Source: Sedimenticola sp. (GTDB lineage: Bacteria; Pseudomonadota; Gammaproteobacteria; Chromatiales; Chromatiaceae). Taken from it: a stretch of 12,884 nt of DNA. Numbering within the stretch: position 1 is the first letter of the stretch; each line of letters opens with the position of its first letter. Of the stretch, positions 12,871 through 12,884 are shown in pieces. Location of the stretch: NCBI GenBank assembly GCA_030590525.1, contig JAUUYI010000025.1:1-12884 (forward strand), given 5' to 3'. The notes under the pieces are model-generated. The model had not been told where the DNA came from. It made no database searches and was given only the letters and a program-made list of their open reading frames with translations. The position numbers and the translations under genes were made by a program.

Positions 12871-12884
12871 AATCAAAAGAGATA

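Overview
The window looks like a chromosomal segment of a sulfur-oxidising gammaproteobacterium, probably near the Chromatiales or the Sedimenticola/Thiodiazotropha type. The main reason is a glycine/tyrosine-rich secreted protein at 11657-12028 with the hallmarks of a sulfur globule envelope protein. The housekeeping genes (sodB of the Fe type, zwf, grxD, rnt, mlaA) are of gammaproteobacterial type. No rRNA, tRNA or CRISPR array was found. The taxonomic call is inference from gene content only.

Layout. (1) 1-1322, minus strand: N-terminal 440 codons of a type I restriction-modification methyltransferase subunit (HsdM), running off the left edge. (2) 1323-3317: a scarred accessory zone. It holds a doubtful small minus-strand ORF, a transposase C-terminal remnant, a ribbon-helix-helix regulator gene preceded by four 11-bp iterons and overlapping a 36-codon ORF, and the C-terminal part of a multiheme cytochrome c that has lost its 5' end. 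(3) 3318-3835: gene-free, holding two palindromic MITE-like elements, one with a REP-like palindrome nested inside, and a terminator-like hairpin. (4) 3836-6220, minus strand: sodB and zwf, separated by a third long palindromic element. (5) 6221-8254: a divergent intergenic region with a fourth, perfect 19-bp inverted repeat, then an asparagine-synthase-like amidotransferase of the N-acetylglutaminylglutamine amide type. (6) 8487-9642: a small CopD-like membrane protein, a repeat-rich gap with a duplicated hairpin, and the monothiol glutaredoxin gene grxD. (7) 9708-10343, minus strand: RNase T, convergent with grxD. (8) 10638-12725, plus strand: mlaA, the sulfur globule protein gene, and a secreted coiled-coil protein gene ending in a strong rho-independent terminator. 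The right end carries two more dispersed repeats.

How the genes relate. Most are independent single-gene units. sodB, grxD and rnt deal with oxidative stress, iron-sulfur metabolism and RNA maturation, and lie close together in other gammaproteobacteria, so this looks like an ancestral backbone with zwf and the amidotransferase inserted. The amidotransferase suggests osmoprotectant (NAGGN) synthesis, but its usual partner genes are not in the window. The most promising pair for new biology is the sulfur globule protein and the coiled-coil secreted protein beside it. The second is the ribbon-helix-helix gene with its iteron operator at the rearrangement scar. Intergenic regions are unusually rich in palindromic dispersed repeats.
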